NCBI RefSeq assembly: GCF_009848505.1
Contig: NZ_WWDL01000003.1
Coordinates: 62,001-126,000, forward strand
From: Muricoccus harenae
GTDB taxonomy: Bacteria > Pseudomonadota > Alphaproteobacteria > Acetobacterales > Acetobacteraceae
Length of the DNA stretch: 64,000 nucleotides
Direction of reading: 5' to 3'
This document shows positions 1-7,953 of the stretch, piece by piece. The number at the start of each line of letters is the position of its first letter. The stretch's first letter is position 1. Below the pieces are notes generated by a model. It saw only the letters and a list, made by a program, of their open reading frames with translations. It was not told where the DNA came from and searched no databases. The position numbers and the translations under genes were made by a program.

Positions 1-1153
1 GTCCGAGCAGGTGCCGGGCGGTGATGACGCGCATGATCTCGTTGGTGCCCTCAAGGATGCGGTGGACGCGGAGGTCGCGAACGATCTTCTCCACGCCGTA
101 GTCGTGCAGGTAGCCGTAGCCGCCAAGGAGCTGGAGGGCTTCGTCCGCGACGCGGTGGCCGGTGTCGGTCGCGAAGCGCTTGGCCATGGCGCAGAAAGGT
201 CCGGCATCGGGGGATTTCGCATCCAGCTTCGCGCAGGCGCGCCAGAGGAGGGAGCGGGCGGCTTCCAACTCGGTCGCCATGTCGGCGAGACGGAATTGCG
301 TGGCCTGGAAATCCGCGATGGGCTTGCCGAAGGCGCGGCGCTCGCGCGTGTAGTCGAGGGCGATGTCGAGGGCGCGCTGGGCGCCGCCGAGGGAGCAGGC
401 GGCGATGTTCAGCCGGCCGCCGTCCAACCCAGCCATGGCCATGCGGAAGCCCTGGCCTTCCTCACCGAGCAGGGCGTCGGCGGTGACGCGGGCGTCCTGG
501 AAATCCATGGCGCGAGTGGGCTGGGCGTTCCAGCCCATCTTCTTCTCATTCGCGCCGAAGGAGAGACCCGGCGTGTCCTTCGGGATGAGGAGGGCGGAGA
601 TGCCATCGGGCCCCTCCCCGCCTGTACGGACCATGGTGAGGTAGAGGTCGGAGGTGCCGGCGCCGGAGATGAACTGCTTGGAGCCGTTGAGGACATAGCC
701 CTCGTTGTCGCGGGCGGCGCGGGTGCGCAGCGCGGCGGCGTCGCTGCCCGATCCCGGCTCGGTCAGGCAGTAGGAGGCGATGCGTTCCATGGTGACGAGG
801 GAGGGCAGGTGCTCGGCGCGCTGGGCGTCCGTGCCCCAGCGGTCGATCATCCAGGCGACCATGTTGTGGATGGATAGAAAGGCGCTGGTCGTGGGGCAGC
901 CGGTGGCCAGGGCTTCGAAGACCACCGCCGCATCCAGGCGGGTGAGGCCGGCGCCGCCCGATTCCTCGCGGACATAGAGGGCGGCCATGCCGAGGGCGGC
1001 GGCCTGGCGCATCTCCTCCACCGGGAAGTGGCGGGCGGCGTCCCATTCCAGCGCCTTCGGGGCCAGGACATCCCGGGCGAAGTCCTGGGCGGTTTCGCGC
1101 AGGGCCTTCGTGTCCTCCGGCAGGTCGAAGGCGCTGGGAGTGTCGAGCGGCAT
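1..1153 (-). CDS. Acyl-CoA dehydrogenase, isobutyryl-CoA type (C-terminus off the window edge)
   Basis: Flavoprotein that oxidises a short or branched acyl-CoA to the enoyl-CoA and passes electrons to ETF. About 384 residues are visible, starting MPLDTPSAFDLPEDTKALRE. The acyl-CoA dehydrogenase pattern is clear: a YCLTEPGSGSD substrate/FAD loop near residue 125, an FGKPIADFQ segment near 285, and the C-terminal LEGTNEIMR motif, whose Glu is the usual catalytic base. The overall wording resembles isobutyryl-CoA dehydrogenase of valine breakdown, but the exact substrate is inferred. The stop codon lies beyond position 1. The ATG at 1153-1151 is chosen because the conserved N-terminus begins there. 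Confidence 0.9.
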   Translation of the reverse strand, partial: MPLDTPSAFDLPEDTKALRETAQDFARDVLAPKALEWDAARHFPVEEMRQAAALGMAALYVREESGGAGLTRLDAAVVFEALATGCPTTSAFLSIHNMVAWMIDRWGTDAQRAEHLPSLVTMERIASYCLTEPGSGSDAAALRTRAARDNEGYVLNGSKQFISGAGTSDLYLTMVRTGGEGPDGISALLIPKDTPGLSFGANEKKMGWNAQPTRAMDFQDARVTADALLGEEGQGFRMAMAGLDGGRLNIAACSLGGAQRALDIALDYTRERRAFGKPIADFQATQFRLADMATELEAARSLLWRACAKLDAKSPDAGPFCAMAKRFATDTGHRVADEALQLLGGYGYLHDYGVEKIVRDLRVHRILEGTNEIMRVITARHLLG

Positions 1154-1235
1154 GGCGGTTCCTCGGTGCACTTCGCGGGACAGGTACTGGCGCCCCCGGC
1201 TTGTCCGGAGCCTAGCGGGCCTCCATTGGAAGGGC

Positions 1236-1832
1236 ATGTCCCTTCTTGACCGGTTCCGGCTTTCCCTGGCCGCCCGCCTGCTTCCCGCTTTGCTGCTGGT
1301 TCTGCCAGCCCTCCCCGCCCGCGCGGCGGGACCGCTGACGGATGAGACGGCAGCGGCGATGGGCAGCTTCCTGCAGATCTGCGCGCGGGTGCTGACGGGT
1401 GGCGACAGCGCGGCGGCGGCGCGGGAGGCGGGGTTCACCGCGGTGCCCGCGGCACGCGCCGCGCCGCTGCTGCATGGTGCGACGGGGCAGGTGATGGTGG
1501 CGCGCGGGGGTTCGGTTCAGGGAATCGTGCTGATCCTCACCTCGCGCCCCCTCGCCTGCTCGATGCGGCTGCAACGGATGGATGTGGAAACGGCGGAGGC
1601 GCTGTTCGTGCGGCTGGCCGAAGGCGTCGCGCGGCCGGGGCTGACGGTGACGCGCGCCTTCGACGGCACGGTGCCGGCGCCGGGCGCGGGGGTGGCGCGG
1701 CAGATCACCTATCGCCTGTCCACCGGGGTGGCGGGGCGGCCGGATTTCGCCATGGCCTTCACGGGGGATGCGGATCCGGCAGCGGGGACGCAGGGGGTGC
1801 TGACCTTCGGGACCACGGCGCCGCGCCGGTAG
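1236..1832 (+). CDS. Secreted hypothetical protein
   Basis: I do not recognise this family. The protein of 198 residues begins with a clear Sec signal peptide (basic MSLLDRFRLSLAAR, a leucine-rich core, and a cleavage site near ALPARAAGP at about residue 32), so the mature part should be periplasmic. The rest is Ala/Gly-rich with no motif I can name. It contains a single Cys about 20 residues into the mature part and another further on. ATG 1236 is chosen because it opens the signal peptide; the frame is open further upstream, but that part runs back into the divergent acyl-CoA dehydrogenase gene. Confidence 0.65.
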   Translation: MSLLDRFRLSLAARLLPALLLVLPALPARAAGPLTDETAAAMGSFLQICARVLTGGDSAAAAREAGFTAVPAARAAPLLHGATGQVMVARGGSVQGIVLILTSRPLACSMRLQRMDVETAEALFVRLAEGVARPGLTVTRAFDGTVPAPGAGVARQITYRLSTGVAGRPDFAMAFTGDADPAAGTQGVLTFGTTAPRR

Positions 1833-2011
1833 AACATCTTTCCGGGAGAGCCGGGTGATGATGGCCCGGTTCAAAGGCCAGGCGCCGCGGATGCCAAGAT
1901 GATCCTGCCGGTTTTGCCGCCCGGCACCGGGTCCGCCATGCTGGCGGCACGGGGGGAGGTGCGCGAATCCGTCCAGCGCGCCGCCTGACGATATCGAGAA
2001 TGGAGCCAAGA

Positions 2012-2758
2012 ATGAGCACGAAAGCCCGCAAGACCGCGCTGATCACCGGCGCAGGGCGTAACATCGGCCGCGCCGTTGCCCTTGGGCTCGCCAAGGATGG
2101 GTTCGACGTCGTCATCAACGGATCGACGGATCGTGCCGCGGCGGAGTCGGTGGCGGCGGAGGCGCGCGGCTTTGGCGGGCAGGCGCTGGTCCTCATGGGC
2201 GATGTCGGGCGGCGGGACGAATGTGCCCGCATCGCATCCGAGGCGCTGGCCGCCTTCGGCACGGTGGAGGTGCTGGTGAACAACGCCGCGCTGCGTCCGC
2301 AGAAGCCCTTCCTGGAAATCCAGCCCGAGGATTGGAGCCGGGTGATGGCGGTGGACCTGGAGGCGGCCGTGTGGCTGTCGCAGGCGCTGCTGCCGGGTAT
2401 GGCCGGGCAAGGCTGGGGCCGCATCGTGAACTTCACCGGCATGAACGCCATCCATGGCTATGCCGGCCGCGCGCCGGTTTCCGTAGCGAAGCACGGGCTC
2501 TGGGGCCTGACCAAGGCGCTGGCAAAGGAATTCGCGCCGAAGGGCGTGACGGTGAACGCCATTTCCCCGGGGCCGATCGCCGCAGATGACGACAAGCCCG
2601 GCGTCGAGACGCATCGCCACAGCTATGTCTCGAAGGTTCCGGCTGGGCGGATGGGCACGCCGGCCGAGGTCGCGGCCGTGGTGCGAATGCTGGTGAGCGA
2701 TGGCGGCGCCTATGTGACCGGCCAGATGCTCCAGGTGAACGGCGGCGCTGAGACCTGA
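2012..2758 (+). CDS. Short-chain dehydrogenase/reductase with altered catalytic motif
   Basis: A Rossmann-fold NAD(P)-dependent SDR of 248 residues. The cofactor motif TGAGRNIGRAVALGL is at residues 14-28, the NNAALRPQ segment follows near residue 88, and the C-terminus has the usual VTGQMLQVNGG ending. The classical YxxxK active site reads VSVAK, so the catalytic tyrosine is replaced by valine while the lysine is kept. The start at 2012 has a GGAG Shine-Dalgarno 7 bases upstream; an in-frame ATG at 2000 is less well placed. It stands alone, ends against a convergent TctC gene, and its substrate is unknown. Confidence 0.85.
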   Translation: MSTKARKTALITGAGRNIGRAVALGLAKDGFDVVINGSTDRAAAESVAAEARGFGGQALVLMGDVGRRDECARIASEALAAFGTVEVLVNNAALRPQKPFLEIQPEDWSRVMAVDLEAAVWLSQALLPGMAGQGWGRIVNFTGMNAIHGYAGRAPVSVAKHGLWGLTKALAKEFAPKGVTVNAISPGPIAADDDKPGVETHRHSYVSKVPAGRMGTPAEVAAVVRMLVSDGGAYVTGQMLQVNGGAET

Positions 2759-2787
2759 CGCCGGCACGCGCCACGGGTTGACGGCAC

Positions 2788-2811
2788 CCTCCCCGCCGCC
2801 GCGCGGGGAGG
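2788..2811. terminator. Bidirectional stem-loop between convergent genes
   Basis: CCTCCCCGC and GCGGGGAGG form a perfect 9-bp stem with a 6-base loop, sitting between the stops of the SDR (+) and the TctC receptor (-). There is no T-tract, so termination is inferred from position and stem strength. Confidence 0.5.
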
Positions 2812-2817
2812 CACGGC

Positions 2818-3807
2818 TCAGTTCGCGGCGGGTGCGGAGGTTTCCAGCAGGGGCTTCCAGCGGGCGATCTCGGCGCGCCAGAAGGCCTGCGCGCCCGCCG
2901 GGGTCGTACGCTCGCCGCTGGCGGGGATGCTGCCGAGCTCGACCATACGCCGCTGCACGTTCTCGTCCCGCAGCGTTGCCAGCAGCGCGCGGTTTAGCCG
3001 CTCGATTACCGGGCGCGGCGTTCCGGCGGAAGCGAAGAGCATGTTCCAGCCGGACATGCGCATTTCCGGCAGGCCGGCCTCCGCCGTGGTCGGCACATCG
3101 GGCAGCGCGGCGGCACGCGCGGGGGTGGTGATCGCATAGCCGCGGACCGCGCCGGCCCGGATCTGCTCGGCGTTATTGGTCGTCTGGTCGCAGCCCATGT
3201 CGAGGGTTCCGGCCATCAGGTCGTTCATCACCAGCGCATTGCCGCGATAGGGCACCAGCGTCACCGGCGTGCCGATCGAGGCGAGCAGCAACAGGCTGCA
3301 AAGATGACTGGTGGAGCCCACGCCGGCATTGCCCAGGTTCAGGCGCATCCCCTCGCGGCGGACCGTCGCCGCGAGTTCCACCAGGTTCGCCGCAGGAAAG
3401 CCGCGGCGCGCGATGATGGACATCGGCACCTCGTTCACCATGCCGATCGCCTCGAGCGCCAGCGGATCGAAGCTGAGGTTACGGAGGAGGGTGGGGATCG
3501 TCGCCTGGGCGAGGCTGCCGAAGAGGAAAGTATAGCCATCGGGGCGGGCGGCGGCGACGCGGCCCTGGCCCATCGAGCCGCCGGCGCCGCCCAGGTTCTC
3601 CACCACCACGGGCTGGCCGAGATCCGCGCCCAGGGCGGGGGCGATGAGGCGGGCGATGACATCGGCCGGGCCGCCGGGCGCGAAGCCGACGGCCATGGTG
3701 ATCGGACGCGTCGGGTAGGAAGGCGGCGTTCCCTGTGCGGCCGCGCCGCTTACGAGGCTGGTGGCCAGCGCGACCCCGAGCAGGCTGCGGCGAGCAATCC
3801 CGAGCAT
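2818..3807 (-). CDS. Tripartite tricarboxylate transporter receptor (TctC/Bug family)
   Basis: Periplasmic solute-binding protein of 329 residues, the usual size for TctC/Bug receptors. It has a signal peptide ending AAAQG near residue 25, then the hallmark YPTRPITMAVGFAPGGPADVIAR segment and the GQPVVVENLGGAGG motif. The family binds carboxylates or other small organic acids. No TctA or TctB membrane subunit is nearby, so this is an orphan receptor, as is common in Acetobacteraceae and Burkholderiales. The ligand cannot be read from the sequence. Confidence 0.9.
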   Translation of the reverse strand: MLGIARRSLLGVALATSLVSGAAAQGTPPSYPTRPITMAVGFAPGGPADVIARLIAPALGADLGQPVVVENLGGAGGSMGQGRVAAARPDGYTFLFGSLAQATIPTLLRNLSFDPLALEAIGMVNEVPMSIIARRGFPAANLVELAATVRREGMRLNLGNAGVGSTSHLCSLLLLASIGTPVTLVPYRGNALVMNDLMAGTLDMGCDQTTNNAEQIRAGAVRGYAITTPARAAALPDVPTTAEAGLPEMRMSGWNMLFASAGTPRPVIERLNRALLATLRDENVQRRMVELGSIPASGERTTPAGAQAFWRAEIARWKPLLETSAPAAN

Positions 3808-3940
3808 TGTTTCCCTCCCGGTCTATTCCCGCGAGGTTCGCAGCATCCACCCTGACTGCAAAGGCCCGCTGAAGAAACGACCGCGCAGTCCGGGTGGCCG
3901 TCGCCACCCCGGCGGAGATCCGGAAGCAGAGCCTCCGGCG

Positions 3941-6900
3941 TCACTCGGCCGCCATGGCCGGAACTGGCGCGTCCAGCCGTGCGGCGATGGCGGCAAGGCG
4001 CGGGCGGGTCTTCTCGATATTGCGCTCCTTGATCGGCCCGAAGCCGCGGATGCCGCCCCAGGCTTCGACCCATTCGGGGATGGTCGCGTGGGTGGTCGTG
4101 TCCAGGCGCTGGAGCATGGCGTCCAGGCCCTGGCGGAACTCGGCGATGAGGGCGCGCTCGGTGCGGCGTTCGGCGGTGCGGCCGAAAGGATCAAGGGCGG
4201 TGCCGCGGAGGATCTTGCCGTGCCGCAGGAGCGACATGGCGCGGAACATCCAGGGGCCGAAGTCGCGCTTCACGGGACGGCCGGTGCCGGAATCGGTGCG
4301 GGAGAGGATGGGTGGGGCGAGGTGCAGGACCTTGCGCCGCGTGCCGGTGAAATGGCGGTCGAGCGAGGCCTGCCAGGCGGGGTCGGATTGGAGGCGGGCG
4401 ACTTCGTACTCGTCCTTATAGGCCATCAGGCGATGGAGCTGGATGGCGACGGCGCGGGCGAGGGTTTCGTCGGTGCGGGCGCGGATCCGCGCGACATAGT
4501 CAGCGTAGTCCTTCGCATAGGCGGCGCTCTGGTAGGCGGTGAGGTCCGCGACGCGGCGGGCGATGAGGGCGTCGAGGGTCTCCGGCGCGCGGGCTTCAGC
4601 GGGGGCTTCGAGGGCGGCGGCACGCCCGAGGGCGAAGGCCTGCTTGTTGCGCTCGATGGCAGTGCCATTCAGCTCCAGCGCGCGCGTGATGGCGGATTCC
4701 GAGAGCGGGAGCAGGCCGCGCTGGAAGGCGAGGCCGAGCAGGAAGACGTTGAGGAATATGGCGTCGCCGAGGGTTTCCTCGACGCGATGCGCGGCGGGGA
4801 AGGCGATGACGTCGCGCGAGACGGCGCGGAGGTTGTCGAGGATGGCGCCAGCATCGGCGCGCGGGGTTCCGAGGAGGAAGCCGGCGGTGGCGGCGAGCTC
4901 GGCGTTGACGACGGTGGCCGTCCGGTCGGGCGAGAGAAGCGGGCGGACGGCGAGGCCATGCGCGCCGATGGCGTCGGCGGCGATGAGCAGATCGGCCTGG
5001 CCGGCGCCGATGCGGGGACCTGCCAGGGTTTCCGGCGCGGCGCCCTCCGCGCCGATGCGGAGCTGGGCCTGCACGCCACCGCCCTTCTGGGCGAGGCCGA
5101 GCTGATCCATGGTCCGGACGGGGCGGCCGTCGATATGCGCGGCCATAGCGAGGATGGCGGAAAGAGCCGTGACGCCCTGGCCGCCGATGCCGGCGAGGAC
5201 GATGTTCCAGGCTTCGCCGCGCAATGCGGGCGGCACGGGCTCGGGGAGGTTCGCGGGTGCCGCGGCCGCTTCGGGATGGGCGGCGACCTCCGCGCCTTCG
5301 AGGCTGACGAAGGAGGGGCAGAAGCCCTTGAGGCAGGAGAAGTCCTGGTTGCAGGCGCTCTGGTCGATGGTGCGCTTCTGGCCGAATTCCGTCTGCACGG
5401 GCTGCACGGCGAGGCAGTTGGATTGCACGCCGCAATCGCCGCAATCCTCGCAGACGCGTGGGTTGATGACGACGCGCCGCGTGGCGGCGGGGGCGGTGCC
5501 GCGCTTGCGGTGGCGGCGGCGTTCGGTGGCGCATTCCTGATCGTAGATCAGGACGGTCACGCCCTTGGTTTCGCGCAGCTGCTTTTGCACGGCATCGAGT
5601 TGGTCGCGATGGTGGAAGGCGACGGCCTTCGGCACCATCGGGTCGTGCTGGTGGCGCGTGGGATCGTCGGAGACGACGGCGATGGCGGCGACACCCTCCG
5701 CCTCCATCTGCGCCGCGATGCGCGATACCGTCATCTCCGCTTCTGGCGTCTGGCCGCCAGTCATGGCGACGGCGCCGTTCACCAGGATCTTGTAGGTGAT
5801 GTTGGCCTTGGCCGCGATTGCCGCGCGGATCGCGAGGCTGCCGGAATGCGAATAGGTGCCGTCGCCGAGATTGGCGAAGACGTGGGGAGATTCCACGAAG
5901 TGCATCTGGCCGAGCCAGGGCGCGCCCTCCCCGCCCATTTGGGTGAACACCTCGGTGGAGCGGTCCATCCAGGTGGCCATGTAGTGGCAGCCGATGCCCG
6001 CCATGGCGCGGGAGCCCTCGGGCACCTTGGTGGAGGTGTTGTGCGGGCAGCCCGGGCAGAACCAGGGCTGGCGGAGGGTGATAGGCGGGCGGGCAGCCGC
6101 CGCCAGCGCCGCAAGCGTGGCGAGGCGGGCGGCCATGGACTCGGGGCGGGGCTCGGGCGGCAGGCGGGCGTCGAGGGCGCGGGCGACGGCGGCGGCGTCC
6201 AGCTCCGTCAGTTCGGATAGGAGGGGAGCGCCGTCCGCGTTGCGCTTGCCAGTGATGCGGGGGGCGTTCGGCTGGCCGTAGAGTGCATCGCGCAGCTGGG
6301 CCTCGAGGAAGCTGCGGCGATCCTCGACGACGAGGATTTCCTCCAGCCCATCGGTGAAGGCGCGGGCACCGACGGCATCGAGCGGCCAGGCAAGGCCGAC
6401 CTTCCAGATGCGGATGCCGAGCAGGCGGGCGGCGGTGTCATCCAGGCCGAGGTCGAGCATGGCTTGGCGCAGGGTGGCATAGGCCTTGCCGCGAGCGGCG
6501 ATGCCGAAGCGGGCACGCGGGGAATCCAGCACGACCCGGTCCAGGCCGTTCGCCCGCGCGAAGGCGATCGCGGCCGGGAGGCGCGTCAGGCGCAGGCGGC
6601 GCTCCTGGGCGAGCACGACGTCGCGCAGGCGGATATGGCGCCCGTCCTCGCCTTCAAAATGTCCTTCCGGGATGACGGGGGTCCAGGCGGGATCGATGCG
6701 GAAGGTGGCGCTGGCATCCATGGTGTCGGCGACGCATTTCATCCCGGCCCAAGTGCCAGCGAAGCGCGAGAGGGCGAGGCCCTTCAGGCCGAATTCGAGG
6801 ATGTCGCCGACGCCGGAGGGATCGAGGAAGGGGATTTCCAGATCCATGAAGGCGTGGTCCGAGGCATTGGCCACGGTGGAGGATTTGGCGGAGGGGTCAT

Positions 6901-7345
6901 CGCCGGCGAGGGCGAGCACGCCGCCAAGGGGCGAGGTGCCGGCCATGTTGGCATGGCGCAGGGCGTCGCCGCTGCGGTCCACGCCCGGGCCCTTGCCGTA
7001 CCAGATGGCGAAGACGCCGTCCTTCTTGCCGTCATTGAACAGGCTGGCCTGCTGGCTGCCCCAGGCGGCGGTGGCGGCGAGATCCTCGTTCAGCCCGGGC
7101 AGGAAGACGACGCCGGCCTCGAGCAGGCGCTTGGATTGCTTCTGCAGTTCCTTGTCATAGGTGCCGAGCGGGCTGCCGCGGTAGCCGGTGACGAAGCCCG
7201 CGGTGTCATGACCGGCGGCGCGGTCGAGGGCACGCTGTTCCAGCGGCAGGCGGACCAGGGCCTGCACGCCCGTCATCAGCACGGGTTCTGCGCTGGTTTC
7301 CCAACGGTCCTCCAGCCTCAGTGACGTCCGTTGCACGCTTCCCAT
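3941..7345 (-). CDS. Indolepyruvate ferredoxin oxidoreductase, fused alpha-beta-gamma type
   Basis: A single 1134-residue chain that decarboxylates 2-oxoacids such as indolepyruvate or phenylpyruvate to the acyl-CoA, reducing ferredoxin, in aromatic amino-acid breakdown. An N-terminal pyrimidine-binding region (to about 400) is followed by CPGCPHN at 430-436 and a thiamine-diphosphate segment with GDGTYSHSG near 494. A Cys-rich stretch (about 632-676) comes next, and from about 713 a gamma-type domain beginning NIVLAGIGGQG. The fused order fits the large proteobacterial form. The ATG at 7345 has AAGGAG 6 bases upstream, better than the upstream start. It is divergent from an Lrp regulator, which probably controls it. 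Confidence 0.92.
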   Translation of the reverse strand: MGSVQRTSLRLEDRWETSAEPVLMTGVQALVRLPLEQRALDRAAGHDTAGFVTGYRGSPLGTYDKELQKQSKRLLEAGVVFLPGLNEDLAATAAWGSQQASLFNDGKKDGVFAIWYGKGPGVDRSGDALRHANMAGTSPLGGVLALAGDDPSAKSSTVANASDHAFMDLEIPFLDPSGVGDILEFGLKGLALSRFAGTWAGMKCVADTMDASATFRIDPAWTPVIPEGHFEGEDGRHIRLRDVVLAQERRLRLTRLPAAIAFARANGLDRVVLDSPRARFGIAARGKAYATLRQAMLDLGLDDTAARLLGIRIWKVGLAWPLDAVGARAFTDGLEEILVVEDRRSFLEAQLRDALYGQPNAPRITGKRNADGAPLLSELTELDAAAVARALDARLPPEPRPESMAARLATLAALAAAARPPITLRQPWFCPGCPHNTSTKVPEGSRAMAGIGCHYMATWMDRSTEVFTQMGGEGAPWLGQMHFVESPHVFANLGDGTYSHSGSLAIRAAIAAKANITYKILVNGAVAMTGGQTPEAEMTVSRIAAQMEAEGVAAIAVVSDDPTRHQHDPMVPKAVAFHHRDQLDAVQKQLRETKGVTVLIYDQECATERRRHRKRGTAPAATRRVVINPRVCEDCGDCGVQSNCLAVQPVQTEFGQKRTIDQSACNQDFSCLKGFCPSFVSLEGAEVAAHPEAAAAPANLPEPVPPALRGEAWNIVLAGIGGQGVTALSAILAMAAHIDGRPVRTMDQLGLAQKGGGVQAQLRIGAEGAAPETLAGPRIGAGQADLLIAADAIGAHGLAVRPLLSPDRTATVVNAELAATAGFLLGTPRADAGAILDNLRAVSRDVIAFPAAHRVEETLGDAIFLNVFLLGLAFQRGLLPLSESAITRALELNGTAIERNKQAFALGRAAALEAPAEARAPETLDALIARRVADLTAYQSAAYAKDYADYVARIRARTDETLARAVAIQLHRLMAYKDEYEVARLQSDPAWQASLDRHFTGTRRKVLHLAPPILSRTDSGTGRPVKRDFGPWMFRAMSLLRHGKILRGTALDPFGRTAERRTERALIAEFRQGLDAMLQRLDTTTHATIPEWVEAWGGIRGFGPIKERNIEKTRPRLAAIAARLDAPVPAMAAE

Positions 7346-7491
7346 CGACGGCTCCTTGAGCGCCTTCTGTCCGGGGCTCGTTCTCGGTCTTGATATGGGA
7401 GAGGATGGACCGGATTTCGCGGCGGTTTCCTTCCGTTTTCTATTGTGCACCGCCGAAGAGACGGAAGATGCTTCTGCCAGAAGGGGGAAAC

Positions 7492-7944
7492 ATGGACGCC
7501 ACGGACCGGCGCATCCTGCGCGCGCTTTCGCGGCGTGGGCGGCTTTCGAATACGGAGCTGGCGGAGGAGGTGGGGCTTTCCCCCTCCCCCTGCTGGACGC
7601 GGGTGCGGCGGCTGGAGGCGGCGGGGGTGATCAAGGGCTATGCCGCGCTGCTGGACCAGGCGGCGCTTGGGCTGCCGGACACCGTGTTCCTGGAAGTGAT
7701 GATGGAGAAGCATGACGAGGCGGCGCTCCGCCGCTTCGAGGAGGCAGTGCACCAGATCCCCGAGATCCTGGAATGCCACCTGGTAACCGGGGAATACGAC
7801 TACATCATCAAGGCGGCGGTGGGCGGCACGGCGGGGTACGAGAGCCTGCTGCGCGAGAAGATCTACCGGCTGCCGGGGGTGCGGCACACGCGAAGCGCCT
7901 TCACCCTGCGTTGCCTGAAGCGGGAGATCTCGGCGGTGCCATAG
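7492..7944 (+). CDS. Lrp/AsnC family transcriptional regulator
   Basis: A 150-residue feast/famine regulator. The N-terminal winged helix (MDATDRRILRALSRRGRLSN, then ELAEEVGLSPSPCWTRVRRLE) binds DNA, and the RAM effector domain follows from about residue 65, containing the typical GEYDYIIKA segment. The start at 7492 has AAGGGGG just upstream and matches the family start. It is transcribed divergently from the indolepyruvate oxidoreductase with a 146-base gap, an arrangement that suggests local control by an amino acid or its oxoacid. The effector is not readable from the sequence. Confidence 0.93.
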   Translation: MDATDRRILRALSRRGRLSNTELAEEVGLSPSPCWTRVRRLEAAGVIKGYAALLDQAALGLPDTVFLEVMMEKHDEAALRRFEEAVHQIPEILECHLVTGEYDYIIKAAVGGTAGYESLLREKIYRLPGVRHTRSAFTLRCLKREISAVP

Positions 7945-7953
7945 GGTGGCGCC

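Noticed and set aside
3761-6220. Long open frame on the plus strand (about 819 codons) opposite the indolepyruvate oxidoreductase
   Set aside because: It is antisense to a clear, motif-rich gene; its translation is Gly/Ala/Asp-rich with no motif, typical of antisense frames in high-GC DNA.
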